Of a stretch of DNA of 15,428 nucleotides, positions 15,173 to 15,428 are shown in pieces. Each line of letters opens with the position of its first letter. Within the stretch, counting starts at the first letter, position 1. Origin of the DNA: an uncultured Clostridia bacterium (lineage in GTDB: Bacteria > Bacillota > Clostridia > TANB77 > CAG-508). The notes under the pieces were generated by a model. The model did no database searches, was not told the DNA's origin, and saw only the letters and a list, made by a program, of their open reading frames with translations. A program made the position numbers and the translations under genes. Location of the stretch: positions 1-15,428 of the forward strand of contig CAKPGC010000020.1 of the NCBI GenBank assembly GCA_934154445.1, given 5' to 3'.

Positions 15173-15428
15173 TCAATCATCCTCATACTCTAAAAACCGA
15201 TCTATTTCCTTTATAAACCTGTCATCCTCATCTACCACATCTTTTATAGCTTGATTACACGCAAGATCAAATTGTTTTTCATTTATATTTATATAATAAT
15301 CATATAATTTGTCTGCAAAACAATCATCTGCATCTAATGAAATTCCAACACCCTGTTCCAAAGTAAGTCGTTCCTTATAACCATTTGTTTCTACCAATTG
15401 CGGAATATGATATATTAATCCATCATAA
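15173..15428 (-). CDS. C-terminal end of a probable glycosyltransferase, 5' end beyond the window
   Basis: An open frame enters from the right edge and ends at TGA (15175-15173), giving 85 visible residues. The frame stays open upstream of the TTG at 15397, so that codon is not a real start and this is a gene tail. The sequence PQLVETNGYKERLTLEQGVG followed by ISLDADD, then a helix FADKLYDYY and a final helix ending RFLEYEDD, fits the last part of a GT-B glycosyltransferase: the loop naming a sugar-nucleotide site, a 'GVGISLD' strand, then C-terminal helices packing back on the first domain. The fold assignment is tentative because the catalytic region is outside the window. The gene is followed by the GT4-like gene after 11 nt, so it belongs to the same operon. 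Confidence 0.6.
   Translation of the reverse strand, partial: YDGLIYHIPQLVETNGYKERLTLEQGVGISLDADDCFADKLYDYYININEKQFDLACNQAIKDVVDEDDRFIKEIDRFLEYEDD

Noticed and set aside
15173..15397. Complete 74-residue gene starting at TTG 15397
   Set aside because: The frame stays open from 15397 to the right edge, no ribosome site precedes the TTG, and the sequence reads as a glycosyltransferase tail, so it is a partial gene.
1..15428. tRNA, rRNA, insertion sequences, transposases or phage attachment sites
   Set aside because: I looked for transposase-like proteins, flanking inverted repeats and RNA gene signatures and saw none.

Overview
The window looks like chromosomal DNA from a low-GC Gram-positive anaerobe. 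Coding sequence is AT-rich, start codons are preceded by AGGAGG-type ribosome sites, and the gene content fits a gut or rumen Clostridia genome, probably Lachnospiraceae. The lineage is an inference from gene style, because no rRNA or other marker gene is present. Every gene I support is on the minus strand, so transcription runs from the right edge to the left.

Right-hand block (about 3,700-15,428): a cell-surface polysaccharide operon whose promoter and first genes lie beyond the right edge. In order of transcription it holds: the tail of a probable glycosyltransferase; a GT4-type glycosyltransferase; a Wzy-type polymerase; a polysaccharide pyruvyl transferase; an FrhB/FdhB-type iron-sulfur protein; a Wzx flippase; UDP-GlcNAc 2-epimerase; UDP-glucuronate 4-epimerase; UDP-glucose 6-dehydrogenase; and a Wzz-like chain-length protein. 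A strong hairpin terminator follows the last gene. Gaps are short (overlap to about 63 nt), so one transcript is likely, with a possible extra promoter before the chain-length gene. Together the genes could supply UDP-ManNAc, UDP-GlcA and UDP-GalA, build a repeat unit on a lipid carrier, add a pyruvate ketal, flip the unit across the membrane, polymerise it and control its length. The predicted product is an acidic, pyruvylated capsule or exopolysaccharide. The initiating phosphoglycosyltransferase, a catalytic tyrosine kinase and its phosphatase are not in the window.

Middle block (590-3,523): a compact cassette beyond the terminator. It has a possible 30-codon small ORF, a membrane-anchored protein with a TPR-like helical domain, and a DUF218/YdcF-like protein. 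The three overlap by 4 and 11 nt, so they are probably translated together. I know of no described function for this pairing. It is the best candidate here for an uncharacterised system.

Left edge (1-224): the start of a small coiled-coil gene with three perfect 21-bp tandem repeats, each encoding one heptad. It has clearly higher GC than the cassette beside it.

Several of the longest open frames begin at TTG codons that overlap the Shine-Dalgarno site or the previous gene. I moved those starts to internal ATG codons, as explained per gene.
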